From positions 1 through 26,771 of IMG/VR virus record IMGVR_UViG_3300023179_000438: DNA of 26,771 nucleotides. The stretch is one strand, 5' to 3'. Positions 14,163-19,841 of the stretch are shown here, one piece after another. Every line of letters begins with the position of its first letter. Positions within the stretch are counted from its first letter, which is position 1. This DNA comes from a virus. The notes under the pieces are model-generated. The model searched no databases and was not told where the DNA came from. It saw only the letters and a list, made by a program, of their open reading frames with translations. Made by a program: the position numbers and the translations under genes.

Positions 14163-14235
14163 CTCCCAAGGTTGGATTCGAACCAACGACTTATCCCGTA
14201 TGAAAGGATTGTTCTGCCAACTGAACTACTTCGCC
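14163..14235 (-). tRNA. tRNA-Met(CAU)-like with defective acceptor stem
   Basis: D-arm GTTCAGTTGGCAGAAC, anticodon stem ATCCT/GGGAT with loop TTCATAC, and T-arm GTTGGTTCGAATCCAAC are all sound. The acceptor halves GGCGAAG and CTTGGGA pair at only four of seven positions (3, 5, 6 and 7). It may be a decaying gene, or the sequence of one half may have been replaced. Confidence 0.65.
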
Positions 14236-14238
14236 AAA

Positions 14239-14310
14239 CTGGCTCGGATGGATTCGAACCATCAACCAACAAATTAACAGTTTGCCGCACCACCGTTGTG
14301 CTACGAGCCA
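14239..14310 (-). tRNA. tRNA-Asn(GUU)
   Basis: Acceptor TGGCTCG/CGAGCCA fully paired, anticodon stem GCAAA/TTTGT with loop CTGTTAA, T-arm GATGGTTCGAATCCATC. Lies 3 bases from the Met-like tRNA. Confidence 0.92.
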
Positions 14311-14315
14311 AACGG

Positions 14316-14519
14316 TCAAACCTTGTATCTGGCTCTCTCGTATGCTGTTGGCTCTCGCCCAAACTTCTCCTCTTTAATCCAAGCGGGAAGGATGCCATGA
14401 TCCTCCAACTTACGAAGAGTTTCCTTCTTTGCGTTGAGTAGACCTTCCTGCCTCTTCAACTTGCGAGCCTCATACTTCCGCTTGCGACGGCGGCGTAGTT
14501 CACGAAACTTGTTAATCAT
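14316..14519 (-). CDS. Small highly basic protein
   Basis: A 67-residue protein, about 40% Lys plus Arg in its first half (INKFRELRRRRKRKYEARK), then a helix and the tail FGREPTAYERARYKV. It could bind RNA or DNA. The ATG overlaps the stop of the upstream gene (8-base overlap) and follows AAAGG. It ends 6 bases before the 5' end of tRNA-Asn. Family not recognised. Confidence 0.65.
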   Translation of the reverse strand: MINKFRELRRRRKRKYEARKLKRQEGLLNAKKETLRKLEDHGILPAWIKEEKFGREPTAYERARYKV

Positions 14520-15117
14520 TGTCTATACCTTTCTTCTTCATGAGATGACGCACCCAAATCTGTGTAACTGTCATCGGGTGATGAAACTCTTCAAACTTGA
14601 AACCACGGATGGGTTCCTTGTTCTTGGTCTTCAATGCTGTGTAGATACCGTTCAAACGATTAGGATGGAACTCACCAACAGACTCTTCCTTGCCCATGCC
14701 GGGCCATGCGTCTGCCTTGGTTCCGATTACAAAACCCTGTGGAGACTTGGGAGACTTGAAGAAGATAGCGTCCTGCTCGTACTTCGTTCCCATCTTCTTG
14801 GCAAAGCCCTTGATTGCTCCGACCTTTGCATCGGAGTCATCGTCACCGATAACCATGAAAGACTCTTCGGTAACTCTACGCTTCTTGCCATCTCCAAGAT
14901 CCTCTTCATAAGTTCCAACGACCTTCTCAAAGCCAAACCCTGCGGCACGAATGTCGTTCTCAAGTTTCTTGTTCTGCGTTCGGTTCATTTGCAAAGAGTT
15001 GCTACCACGAAACGCTGTGAGGATAGCGAACGGTCTCTTCTCGACATGAGAGAAAACGCGAGACAATGATATCTCGGTGATTAGTTCTCTAGTGTATGTC
15101 TCCATCTCTTCAGCCAT
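14512..15117 (-). CDS. DUF3293-like protein
   Basis: A 201-residue soluble protein. The order FAILTAFRGSNS, then NRTQNKKLENDIRAAG, then VTEESFMVIGDDD and YEQDAIFFKSP resembles the DUF3293 family. In that family, a strand with a LTA motif, an N/R-rich helix, and an E-S-F strand precede a Q-x-A-V/I-F strand. No biochemical role is established for the family. The start ATG overlaps the stop of the preceding gene and has AAGGGA upstream. A second in-frame ATG four codons later is also possible. Confidence 0.7.
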   Translation of the reverse strand: MAEEMETYTRELITEISLSRVFSHVEKRPFAILTAFRGSNSLQMNRTQNKKLENDIRAAGFGFEKVVGTYEEDLGDGKKRRVTEESFMVIGDDDSDAKVGAIKGFAKKMGTKYEQDAIFFKSPKSPQGFVIGTKADAWPGMGKEESVGEFHPNRLNGIYTALKTKNKEPIRGFKFEEFHHPMTVTQIWVRHLMKKKGIDND

Positions 15118-15292
15118 TTGTTAGTCCCTTTATCTCTGCGTTTGCTTGCTTTAGAGCCAAGTAAGCCTTCTTGATCTCCTCAAACGCCTGCATCGTTCCG
15201 AACTTGCCCTCATTCTCCCACTCAACTATCCGTGCAGCCTTGCGAGCAAACTCTCCGATGTTTGCGTGTGTAGCGAAATCTTCAATGACCAT
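15110..15292 (-). CDS. Small helical hypothetical protein
   Basis: A 60-residue protein, almost entirely helical by composition (IEDFATHANIGEFARKAAR, then FEEIKKAYLALKQANAEIKG). I start at the ATG at 15292, which has GGAG 6 bases upstream. A TTG further upstream at 15322 would add 10 residues. The stop overlaps the start of the DUF3293-like gene. No family recognised. Confidence 0.65.
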   Translation of the reverse strand: MVIEDFATHANIGEFARKAARIVEWENEGKFGTMQAFEEIKKAYLALKQANAEIKGLTNG

Positions 15293-15338
15293 CTCTTTCT
15301 CCAAATGCGACCCGCCAAACAACGCGACGGCTCTAGTT

Positions 15339-15362
15339 GTGATATAGTGTTTAGTATATCAC
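15339..15362. repeat. Perfect 8-bp inverted repeat with 8-base spacer
   Basis: GTGATATA (15339-15346) and TATATCAC (15355-15362) are exact inverses around GTGTTTAG. It sits between two small genes and overlaps the stop codon of the 46-residue gene. No T-run follows, so an operator is likelier than a terminator. Confidence 0.6.
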
Positions 15363-15499
15363 GCCTTTCGCTTCGGATCAAGTTTAACTTTTCGCTTCTT
15401 GGTCTTCTTTTTGAAAATCGCATCCCAATTTTTAGACCACAAATCGTAGTCTACCTTGCGATAACGATCTCCCTTGCCCGCATCATGCTTACCGCCCAT
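15359..15499 (-). CDS. Very small basic phage protein (46 residues)
   Basis: Starts MGGKHDAGKGDRYRKVDYDL, continues WSKNWDAIFKKK and ends in a basic tail. I recall short proteins with this GKGD-(K/R)YR...W...NW..IF pattern in T4-like phages. Their function is unknown. It has one of the best ribosome sites in the window (AGGAGG, 5-6 bases before the ATG at 15499), which supports real translation despite the length. It follows a tRNA-Pro gene by 16 bases. Confidence 0.75.
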   Translation of the reverse strand: MGGKHDAGKGDRYRKVDYDLWSKNWDAIFKKKTKKRKVKLDPKRKA

Positions 15500-15513
15500 A
15501 CAAACCTCCTATA

Positions 15514-15588
<75 letters not shown>

Positions 15589-15591
15589 TAA

Positions 15592-15663
15592 AGCGGATGA
15601 AGGGAGTCGAACCCTCAACATTTGGCATGGAAGGCCAACACTCTGCCATTGAGTTACATCCGC
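15592..15663 (-). tRNA. tRNA-Gly(UCC)
   Basis: Acceptor GCGGATG/CATCCGC, anticodon stem TTGGC/GCCAA with loop CTTCCAT, T-arm GAGGGTTCGACTCCCTT. Three bases separate it from tRNA-Pro. Confidence 0.94.
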
Positions 15664-15679
15664 ATAGTGACATTAGTAG

Positions 15680-16732
15680 TTAGGTGAAGATATTGTTGAG
15701 TTGACGATTAACCCTCACAAATGTTGTGCATTTTGGCAAGTCCTTAAGTCTCTCTGCACCAACATAAGTGCAAGCAGAACGAACTCCACCAAGTATATGT
15801 TGGATCGTTTCATCAGCAGGACCGCTAGGCTTGACATAAACCTTCTTGCCTTCAGATGCACGGTAAGTAGCAACACCGCCTGAGTACTTCTGCATAGCAT
15901 CAGCAGAACTCATGCCATAGAACTCCTTACCGTTCTCTGTGTTCTCTCCTGCTGCCTCGTCCGCGCCCGCGAGCATACCCCCGATCATAACGAAGTCCGC
16001 TCCCGCACCATATGCCTTTGCAACATCTCCGGGGCAGGTGCATCCTCCATCAGCCATTACAAATCCACCAAGACCGTGAGCAGCATCAGCACACTCCATG
16101 ATCGCAGACAGTTGGGGATAACCAACGCCCGCTACCTTTCGCGTTGTGCATACAGAGCCGGGTCCAATACCAATCTTGACAATGTTGGCTCCTGCGAGAA
16201 TTAGTGCCTCCGTCATTTCTCGGGTGACTACATTACCTGCAATGATGATATGGTTTGGGAAGAAGCCACGAATACTGCTAACAAAGTTTACGAACTTCTG
16301 CGTGTATCCGTTGGCAACATCAATACAGATGAACTTGATCTGTGTGTACATACCAAGAACCTCTTGTGCCTTTAGCATCTCCTTCATGTTGCTGCTGCTA
16401 TCTCCCATACCCATCGTGTAGATTATGTTGCATGAGATTGCGTTGGGCAACCAATCATGAATGTTGGCTTCCTTCCACTCACGAATAGGAACATGCTTGT
16501 GTATCGCACCCATAGCCTCCCACTTGGATAGGGCTTTAGCCATAGGTATAGTTCCCGTAGAGTCCATGTTTGCCGCTACAAGAGGAATGCCTGTCCATGT
16601 CTCTTCGCCTTTAGGCAAAGTGAACTTGAATGTGCGGTTTAGATCAACCTTGCTTCGGCTCTCAAGATTGCTTCGCTTTGGGCGAATCAGCACATCTGCG
16701 AAATCCAACTTGATGTCTTCTTCAATCTTCAT
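15680..16732 (-). CDS. guaC: GMP reductase
   Basis: Converts GMP to IMP with NADPH, releasing ammonia, and so moves guanine nucleotides back toward the adenine branch. The 350 residues follow E. coli GuaC (347) from the first residue (MKIEEDIKLDFADVLIRPKR) to the end. Landmarks are AANMDSTGT, FICIDVANGY, the active-site loop GIGPGSVCTTR with the catalytic Cys at about 195, ADGGCTCPGDVAKAYG, and the reductase-specific YRASEGK. The absence of a CBS domain and the close length separate it from IMP dehydrogenase. GGAG lies 9 bases before the ATG. It is flanked by tRNA genes on both sides. GuaC is rare in T4-like phages as far as I know. Confidence 0.93.
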   Translation of the reverse strand: MKIEEDIKLDFADVLIRPKRSNLESRSKVDLNRTFKFTLPKGEETWTGIPLVAANMDSTGTIPMAKALSKWEAMGAIHKHVPIREWKEANIHDWLPNAISCNIIYTMGMGDSSSNMKEMLKAQEVLGMYTQIKFICIDVANGYTQKFVNFVSSIRGFFPNHIIIAGNVVTREMTEALILAGANIVKIGIGPGSVCTTRKVAGVGYPQLSAIMECADAAHGLGGFVMADGGCTCPGDVAKAYGAGADFVMIGGMLAGADEAAGENTENGKEFYGMSSADAMQKYSGGVATYRASEGKKVYVKPSGPADETIQHILGGVRSACTYVGAERLKDLPKCTTFVRVNRQLNNIFT

Positions 16733-16754
16733 AGTGTAGACTCCATAATGAGAA

Positions 16755-16878
16755 AGTGGGATACGGGATTCGAACCCGTTGCCGATGTTTTGTTTTACTT
16801 ACATGTACTCAGTAACCAACACATGCCACCGACAATCCTACCATTGGCGTTACTGCTTTTGCCGAAGAACCATCCCAC
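16755..16878 (-). ncRNA. tRNA-like RNA of 124 nt: acceptor stem and T-arm with an enlarged central domain
   Basis: A perfect 7-bp acceptor-type stem (GTGGGAT with ATCCCAC) and a perfect T-arm (ACGGG, TTCGAAT, CCCGT) are present. The part between them is about 45-50 bases too long for a tRNA. It contains a 7-bp helix (16827-16833 with 16781-16787, two G-U pairs), and inside that a 5-bp helix (16821-16825 with 16802-16806). I cannot find a normal D-arm or anticodon arm. T4 encodes two stable RNAs of similar size and unknown function in its tRNA cluster, which may be an analogy. A tRNA carrying an insertion is the main alternative. Confidence 0.6.
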
Positions 16879-16959
16879 AAAGAAAGGCAGTAGACCCGAT
16901 GCTCTCTAGTGGCCATCTAGAAGAAACATCCAACTACGCCCCCTAACTGCATCATACAC

Positions 16960-16966
16960 TATTTAT
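16960..16966 (-). promoter_or_regulatory. Late-type promoter box upstream of the tRNA-like RNA
   Basis: ATAAATA in the context GATAAATAG. Transcription would start near 16953 and read first an 80-base segment (16879-16953) and then the tRNA-like RNA. It touches the palindrome that starts at 16965. Confidence 0.5.
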
Positions 16967-17055
16967 CCCATCGAATTCGATGGGATTGCCCCATCGTTAG
17001 TGGATGGGTAGGTTGATGGACAGGCAGAGTTTTTGATGGGGTTAACAATCCCATC
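16965..17055. repeat. Cluster of CCCATC/GATGGG hexamers with a perfect 22-bp palindrome
   Basis: A perfect 22-bp palindrome centred on GAATTC spans 16965-16986. CCCATC or its complement recurs at 16967-16972, 16979-16984, 16990-16995, 17003-17008, 17035-17040 and 17050-17055. The last two form a stem (TTGATGGG with CCCATCAA) around a 9-base loop. The stretch from 16879 to 17066 contains no gene that I can support. Confidence 0.8.
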
Positions 17056-17066
17056 AAGGTTTTGAG

Positions 17067-17139
17067 TGACCCTACGGAGATTCGAACTCCGGTCAAGAGG
17101 ATGAAAGCCTCCTATCCTAGACCACTAGACGATAGGGCC
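17067..17139 (-). tRNA. tRNA-Glu(UUC)
   Basis: Acceptor GGCCCTA/TAGGGTC (one G-U), anticodon loop CTTTCAT, T-arm CGGAGTTCGAATCTCCG. It is preceded by its own promoter. Confidence 0.93.
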
Positions 17140-17153
17140 AAGTTGTCTAGAGT

Positions 17154-17182
17154 ATTATAGCCGACGAACCGCTCGCCGTCAA
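17154..17182 (-). promoter_or_regulatory. Sigma-70-type promoter for tRNA-Glu
   Basis: TTGACG (17177-17182) and TATAAT (17154-17159) with a 17-base spacer. The start is expected near 17147, 8 bases before the tRNA. Confidence 0.8.
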
Positions 17183-17185
17183 CAA

Positions 17186-17554
17186 CTATTCTAGACGGAG
17201 TAGGTATTTTGTTCTGTTTAGTACGCCAACCATCTCATCACGAATGTTGAGAAGATCGGTGTCTGTGTTTGGGTTTAACTTCTTCGGTAGTTCGTTTGTA
17301 AGGAACTCAATAGCCATTTGGACTATTCCCATAGAATTGGAATCCTTGTAATTACTTACGCTGAACGAGAAGTTAGGATTACCCAAGGTGTTACCATACT
17401 TCCCTGCATGAACCTCAACAAACTTGTCTACGAGAGGATCAAGGGCATCGTACAACTTACCTAGAGCCTTATGCTCTTCATATGACTTCGTTTGCCAATG
17501 AAGAACTCTTACTTGAGATTGAAGTTGTAGGAAGAATGATATGTGCATACTCAT
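17186..17554 (-). CDS. DUF5856-like helical protein, possibly ferritin/Dps-like fold
   Basis: A 122-residue helical protein beginning MSMHISFFLQLQSQVRVLHW, then QTKSYEEHKALGKLYDALD and LVDKFVEVHAGKYG. The HWQT...EHKALG...Y..L..L.D.FVE...GKYG pattern is one I associate with DUF5856 proteins of phages. The spacing of His and Glu recalls the ferritin-like four-helix bundle, although metal binding is only inference. A second ATG two codons later is an alternative start. The ribosome site is weak. It ends just before the tRNA-Glu promoter. Confidence 0.75.
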   Translation of the reverse strand: MSMHISFFLQLQSQVRVLHWQTKSYEEHKALGKLYDALDPLVDKFVEVHAGKYGNTLGNPNFSFSVSNYKDSNSMGIVQMAIEFLTNELPKKLNPNTDTDLLNIRDEMVGVLNRTKYLLRLE

Positions 17555-17569
17555 ATTTAGTATTCCAAG

Positions 17570-17654
17570 CGGGCAGAGAAGGATTCGAACCCTCGGAGGC
17601 GTTAACCTCTGCGGTTTAGTAGACCGCTGCATTAGACCACTCTGCCATCTGCCC
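17570..17654 (-). tRNA. tRNA-Ser(ACU)
   Basis: Class II tRNA. Acceptor GGGCAGA/TCTGCCC, anticodon stem GCGGT/ACCGC with loop CTACTAA, variable arm AGAGGTTAACGCCTCC, T-arm GAGGGTTCGAATCCTTC, discriminator G. The anticodon reads ACU rather than the usual GCU. Confidence 0.88.
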
Positions 17655-17658
17655 GAAG

Positions 17659-17741
17659 TGCGCGGGGTAGGATTCGAACCTACGAAGACGAAAGCCAACA
17701 GATTTACAGTCTGTCCCGTTTGACCACTCCGGAACCCACGC
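17659..17741 (-). tRNA. tRNA-Tyr(GUA)
   Basis: Class II tRNA. Acceptor GCGTGGG/CCCGCGC, anticodon loop CTGTAAA, variable arm TTGGCTTTCGTCTTC, T-arm GTAGGTTCGAATCCTAC. Confidence 0.93.
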
Positions 17742-17746
17742 TAAAG

Positions 17747-17835
17747 CGGACAGGGAAGGATTCGAACCCTCGGAAGGGCATTCACCCTTCAGCGGTTTTC
17801 AAGACCGCCGCATTAAACCGCTCTGCCACCTGTCC
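17747..17835 (-). tRNA. tRNA-Ser(UGA)
   Basis: Class II tRNA. Acceptor GGACAGG/CCTGTCC, anticodon stem GCGGT/ACCGC with loop CTTGAAA, variable arm GAAGGGTGAATGCCCTTC, T-arm GAGGGTTCGAATCCTTC, discriminator G. Confidence 0.94.
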
Positions 17836-17842
17836 TTAAAAT

Positions 17843-18052
17843 TCATTCCGACAAGAATCTACGGCTCTCGTTGACTTCGTGGCGAGCCTTTTCAATGATG
17901 TTTCTCTCGGCTTGCATATACCCCTGACGGTACTCCATCCAAAACACCTCTGTGGTCGCATGAGTGATCGAACGATCTGCTAGACCATTCATGCGATCAT
18001 TGTAGCCTTCTTTATACCCTTGTCCGGGCGTGTATGAGTTCATGCTTGTCAT
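17843..18052 (-). CDS. Small hypothetical protein
   Basis: A 69-residue soluble protein with repeated tyrosine-glycine motifs (PGQGYKEGYNDRMNG, then EYRQGYMQAERN) and a charged helical C-terminus. The GYKEGYNDRM motif occurs in short phage and bacterial proteins of unknown role. The start at 18052 has GGAGG 5 bases upstream. The longer frame would run into tRNA-Ala. It lies in an alternating tRNA/small-gene array. Confidence 0.7.
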   Translation of the reverse strand: MTSMNSYTPGQGYKEGYNDRMNGLADRSITHATTEVFWMEYRQGYMQAERNIIEKARHEVNESRRFLSE

Positions 18053-18067
18053 GCTAACCTCCTGTAG

Positions 18068-18139
18068 TGGACCGAAGAGGATTCGAACCTCCAACCCATG
18101 CCTTGCAAAGGCATTGTTCTCCCGTTGAACTATCGGCCC
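18068..18139 (-). tRNA. tRNA-Ala(UGC)
   Basis: Acceptor GGGCCGA/TCGGTCC, anticodon stem TGCCT/AGGCA with loop TTGCAA region giving UGC, T-arm GGAGGTTCGAATCCTCT. Its 5' 10 bases overlap the end of the upstream coding gene. Confidence 0.92.
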
Positions 18140-18336
18140 ATGAATTCTATTCCGTCAACCTTTGTGAATGAAGCAGCGTAATCTGCGGCTCTCTTCCAAA
18201 GGTCAGGATCCATCTCCTTGACATACTCACTAAACTTCATTCCAAACAACATGATGGCATGATGATACTTTTTGACCGTTTCAGGGTCTCGTATCTCATT
18301 ACCGCTATCATCGGTTGGATAGAAGTTGCTTCCCAT
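18130..18336 (-). CDS. Small hypothetical protein overlapping tRNA-Ala
   Basis: A 68-residue protein: acidic start (GSNFYPTDDSGNEIRDPETV), then a helical part (YHHAIMLFGMKFSEYVKEM). The ATG at 18336 has GGAGG upstream; longer versions would run through tRNA-Gln. The stop codon at 18130-18132 lies inside the acceptor stem of tRNA-Ala, so tRNA cleavage would remove the end of this message. Function unknown. Confidence 0.7.
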   Translation of the reverse strand: MGSNFYPTDDSGNEIRDPETVKKYHHAIMLFGMKFSEYVKEMDPDLWKRAADYAASFTKVDGIEFMGR

Positions 18337-18350
18337 TAGTACCTCCAAAA

Positions 18351-18421
18351 TTGCCCGACCTAGATTCGAACTAGGACACAGAGGACCAAAATCTCTGGTG
18401 CTACCGTTACACCATCGGGCA
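18351..18421 (-). tRNA. tRNA-Gln(UUG)
   Basis: Acceptor TGCCCGA/TCGGGCA, anticodon loop TTTTGGT, T-arm CCTAGTTCGAATCTAGG. The lowest anticodon-stem pair is an A-C mismatch. Confidence 0.9.
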
Positions 18422-18442
18422 AGTGCTTCCATGCACTATTAA

Positions 18443-18463
18443 CCCGTCACATCAAGCGACGGG
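18443..18463 (-). terminator. Possible weak terminator hairpin
   Basis: CCCGTC and GACGGG form a 6-bp stem overlapping the stop of the membrane protein gene at 18452. It is followed on the minus strand by TTAATAGT. The T-run is poor, so any termination would be partial, letting transcription continue into tRNA-Gln. Confidence 0.35.
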
Positions 18464-18661
18464 GCTGTTGCCGAATAGTCCCGCCACGACATGAGCGATA
18501 GCAACGACAGCATTCTTCAGCCACACGGCTCCGTTCCAAGCGAACGGAAGAAGGGCCAGAGTGACGAGAAGGCTACGGTTGACACCAACCTTGCTGAGAA
18601 GGCAGTTCAACTTATCACAGCCACCAGTAACAGGGCATGTGCCCGATTCAAACTTTGCCAT
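18452..18661 (-). CDS. Small membrane protein with cysteine-rich N-terminus
   Basis: A 69-residue protein. Residues 1-22 contain three cysteines (SGTCPVTGGCDKLNCLL), then two hydrophobic helices (SLLVTLALLPFAWNGAVWL and a second, AVVAIAHVVAGLF). It is probably an inner membrane protein; a holin-like role is possible but unsupported. The ATG at 18661 has AAGGAG 7-8 bases upstream. A longer in-frame version would overlap the preceding gene. Confidence 0.75.
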   Translation of the reverse strand: MAKFESGTCPVTGGCDKLNCLLSKVGVNRSLLVTLALLPFAWNGAVWLKNAVVAIAHVVAGLFGNSPVA

Positions 18662-18707
18662 TTGTTTTCTCCTTATGTTAAAGTTGTAAGGGATGGCGAT
18701 CCCTCTA

Positions 18708-19073
18708 TCAGTTCCGCTTCTTTGACTTGCAGCAAGCAGTTTCCGCTTCTGCAATCTCGTAGAAACGATCCTGACTATTGTAGACCTCTTCTTCCAAGTT
18801 GTCAATCATGGAAATAAGGGTACGATCCATTTCCTCAATCTTGCTAGTCAAACCATTGACCTCACTATTGATTGAGTTGTGAAGTAGGCTAACCTCTCCG
18901 TCAACACGACGATCAACCTCACCGATGCGATTCAGGAGTTCGTCGCGTACAGTAGAGAGAGTTCGCTGATTCTCTTCATCCCGACGCTTGGCATTGGTAG
19001 CGATTGTACCAATGAAAGTTACGAGATTGGTTGCGAGTGAAAGACCAAGGATACCGTAAAGAAGTGAGTCCAT
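18708..19073 (-). CDS. Membrane-anchored coiled-coil protein
   Basis: A 121-residue protein with an N-terminal membrane segment (LLYGILGLSLATNLVTFIGT) followed by a long heptad-rich helix (residues 30-105). It ends CCKSKKRN. The topology, with a short anchor and a long coiled coil, is that of inner-membrane spanin-like or structural adaptor proteins; I cannot choose. The ATG at 19073 has AAAGGAG upstream. A TTG at 19091 would put the ribosome site inside the gene and is rejected. A late-type box lies 33 bases before the ATG. Confidence 0.75.
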   Translation of the reverse strand: MDSLLYGILGLSLATNLVTFIGTIATNAKRRDEENQRTLSTVRDELLNRIGEVDRRVDGEVSLLHNSINSEVNGLTSKIEEMDRTLISMIDNLEEEVYNSQDRFYEIAEAETACCKSKKRN

Positions 19074-19105
19074 AATGTAATCTCCTTTCAAGAGATGGGT
19101 GCTTG

Positions 19106-19112
19106 TATTTAG
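19106..19112 (-). promoter_or_regulatory. Late-type promoter box
   Basis: CTAAATA directly abuts the 3' end of tRNA-Lys (19113) and lies 33 bases before the ATG of the coiled-coil membrane protein. The distance fits a short leader with the AAAGGAG site. Confidence 0.6.
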
Positions 19113-19184
19113 TGCCCCCGACAGGACTTGAACCTGTAACTTACCGATTAAAAGTCGGCTACTCTACCATTGAGTTACGGAGGC
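19113..19184 (-). tRNA. tRNA-Lys(UUU)
   Basis: Acceptor GCCTCCG/CGGGGGC, anticodon stem CCGA/TCGG with loop CTTTTAA, T-arm ACAGGTTCAAGTCCTGT. Confidence 0.92.
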
Positions 19185-19187
19185 GAG

Positions 19188-19261
19188 CGTTCCCGACAGG
19201 ATTCGAACCTGTGACTTGTTGCTTAGAAGGCAACTACTCTATCCAACTGAGTTACGGGAAC
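19188..19261 (-). tRNA. tRNA-Arg(UCU)
   Basis: Acceptor GTTCCCG/CGGGAAC, anticodon stem TTGC/GCAA with loop CTTCTAA, T-arm ACAGGTTCGAATCCTGT, discriminator G. Confidence 0.93.
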
Positions 19262-19268
19262 AGGGGGG

Positions 19269-19541
19269 TCAGACAGCGTTTTTGAAATGTTTCACGCTGT
19301 CCAAGTTGAATGCTCGCCACGCTTCCTTGTCCAAATCCCAAACAGCGAGAGTGTTGGGGTTGACCTTGCGTGGAGTCTTAGGCTCCGCAGAGTCCTTCTC
19401 GTACTCGCGCACGGGCATGTGCGCCTGCGCGAGGGTGCAACGCATTACTCGCTCCGATCCGTCCTTCTTGGTGAAGGTGATCTCACAGATACCCTTGCGA
19501 AGTTCCATCTTGTACTCATCGCGTGTCATTGCAGTAGTCAT
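19269..19541 (-). CDS. SH3 beta-barrel fold phage protein
   Basis: A 90-residue protein. The pattern CEITFTKKDGSERVMRCTL, then a variable loop, then NPNTLAVWDLDKEAWRAF is that of small proteins annotated as SH3 beta-barrel fold-containing in T4-like phages of aquatic bacteria. Their function is unknown. The loop between the two blocks is encoded by the GC-rich hairpin at 19404-19433. The ATG at 19541 has AAGGAG 7 bases upstream and overlaps the stop of the upstream membrane gene (ATGA). A second ATG at 19529 is possible. Confidence 0.75.
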   Translation of the reverse strand: MTTAMTRDEYKMELRKGICEITFTKKDGSERVMRCTLAQAHMPVREYEKDSAEPKTPRKVNPNTLAVWDLDKEAWRAFNLDSVKHFKNAV

Positions 19542-19807
19542 CACTTGCTCCTTCGGCTTGTGTTGAAGTATTCCTTGCACAGACGCTCAAACTCCCTATC
19601 CCTAATGAAACGCTTTACGCCTTCGGGGCTTGCCATATATGATACGCCAAAGAGACCAAGGACGCAAGCCCAAAGCCCCAAGACGATCCATGCGGGAGAG
19701 GTAACCCACCACCACGACCAATCCAACTGACCTGTCAACTTCAGTATGACAAAAGTCAATAGAACTGTGGTTGCGATTGATGGACGGCGAACTTGTGTTT
19801 TCTTCAT
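19541..19807 (-). CDS. Fragile-X-F-type transmembrane protein
   Basis: An 88-residue membrane protein with two helices. The first is TTVLLTFVILKLTGQL, followed by the tryptophan motif DWSWWWVTSPAWI, then WIVLGLWACVLGLFGVSYM and a charged tail. The LKLTG...WSWWWV.SP.W pattern matches small proteins called transmembrane Fragile-X-F in phage genomes. The name comes from a distant match and says nothing about function. I start at the ATG at 19807, since the upstream ATG at 19825 would include the -10 box. The message may be leaderless. Confidence 0.75.
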   Translation of the reverse strand: MKKTQVRRPSIATTVLLTFVILKLTGQLDWSWWWVTSPAWIVLGLWACVLGLFGVSYMASPEGVKRFIRDREFERLCKEYFNTSRRSK

Positions 19808-19813
19808 ACCACC

Positions 19814-19841
19814 ATTATAGCACATCCCACCGTCAAGTCAA
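19814..19841 (-). promoter_or_regulatory. Sigma-70-type promoter at the start of the Fragile-X-F gene
   Basis: TTGACT (19836-19841) and TATAAT (19814-19819) with a 16-base spacer. The predicted start coincides with the ATG at 19807. The -35 box overlaps the end of the upstream gene. Confidence 0.75.

Noticed and set aside
16886-16950. Possible extra tRNA with GGC anticodon (hairpin TCTAG, ATGGCCA, CTAGA)
   Set aside because: No T-arm and no acceptor pairing beyond a 5-bp outer stem. It is better seen as leader of the tRNA-like RNA.
17035-17060. Stem TTGATGGG/CCCATCAA as a terminator
   Set aside because: On the minus strand it is followed by A residues, not T; on the plus strand no gene would use it.
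17554-17560. CTAAATA as a late promoter for the DUF5856-like gene
   Set aside because: It overlaps the start codons, so transcription would begin at or after the ATG.
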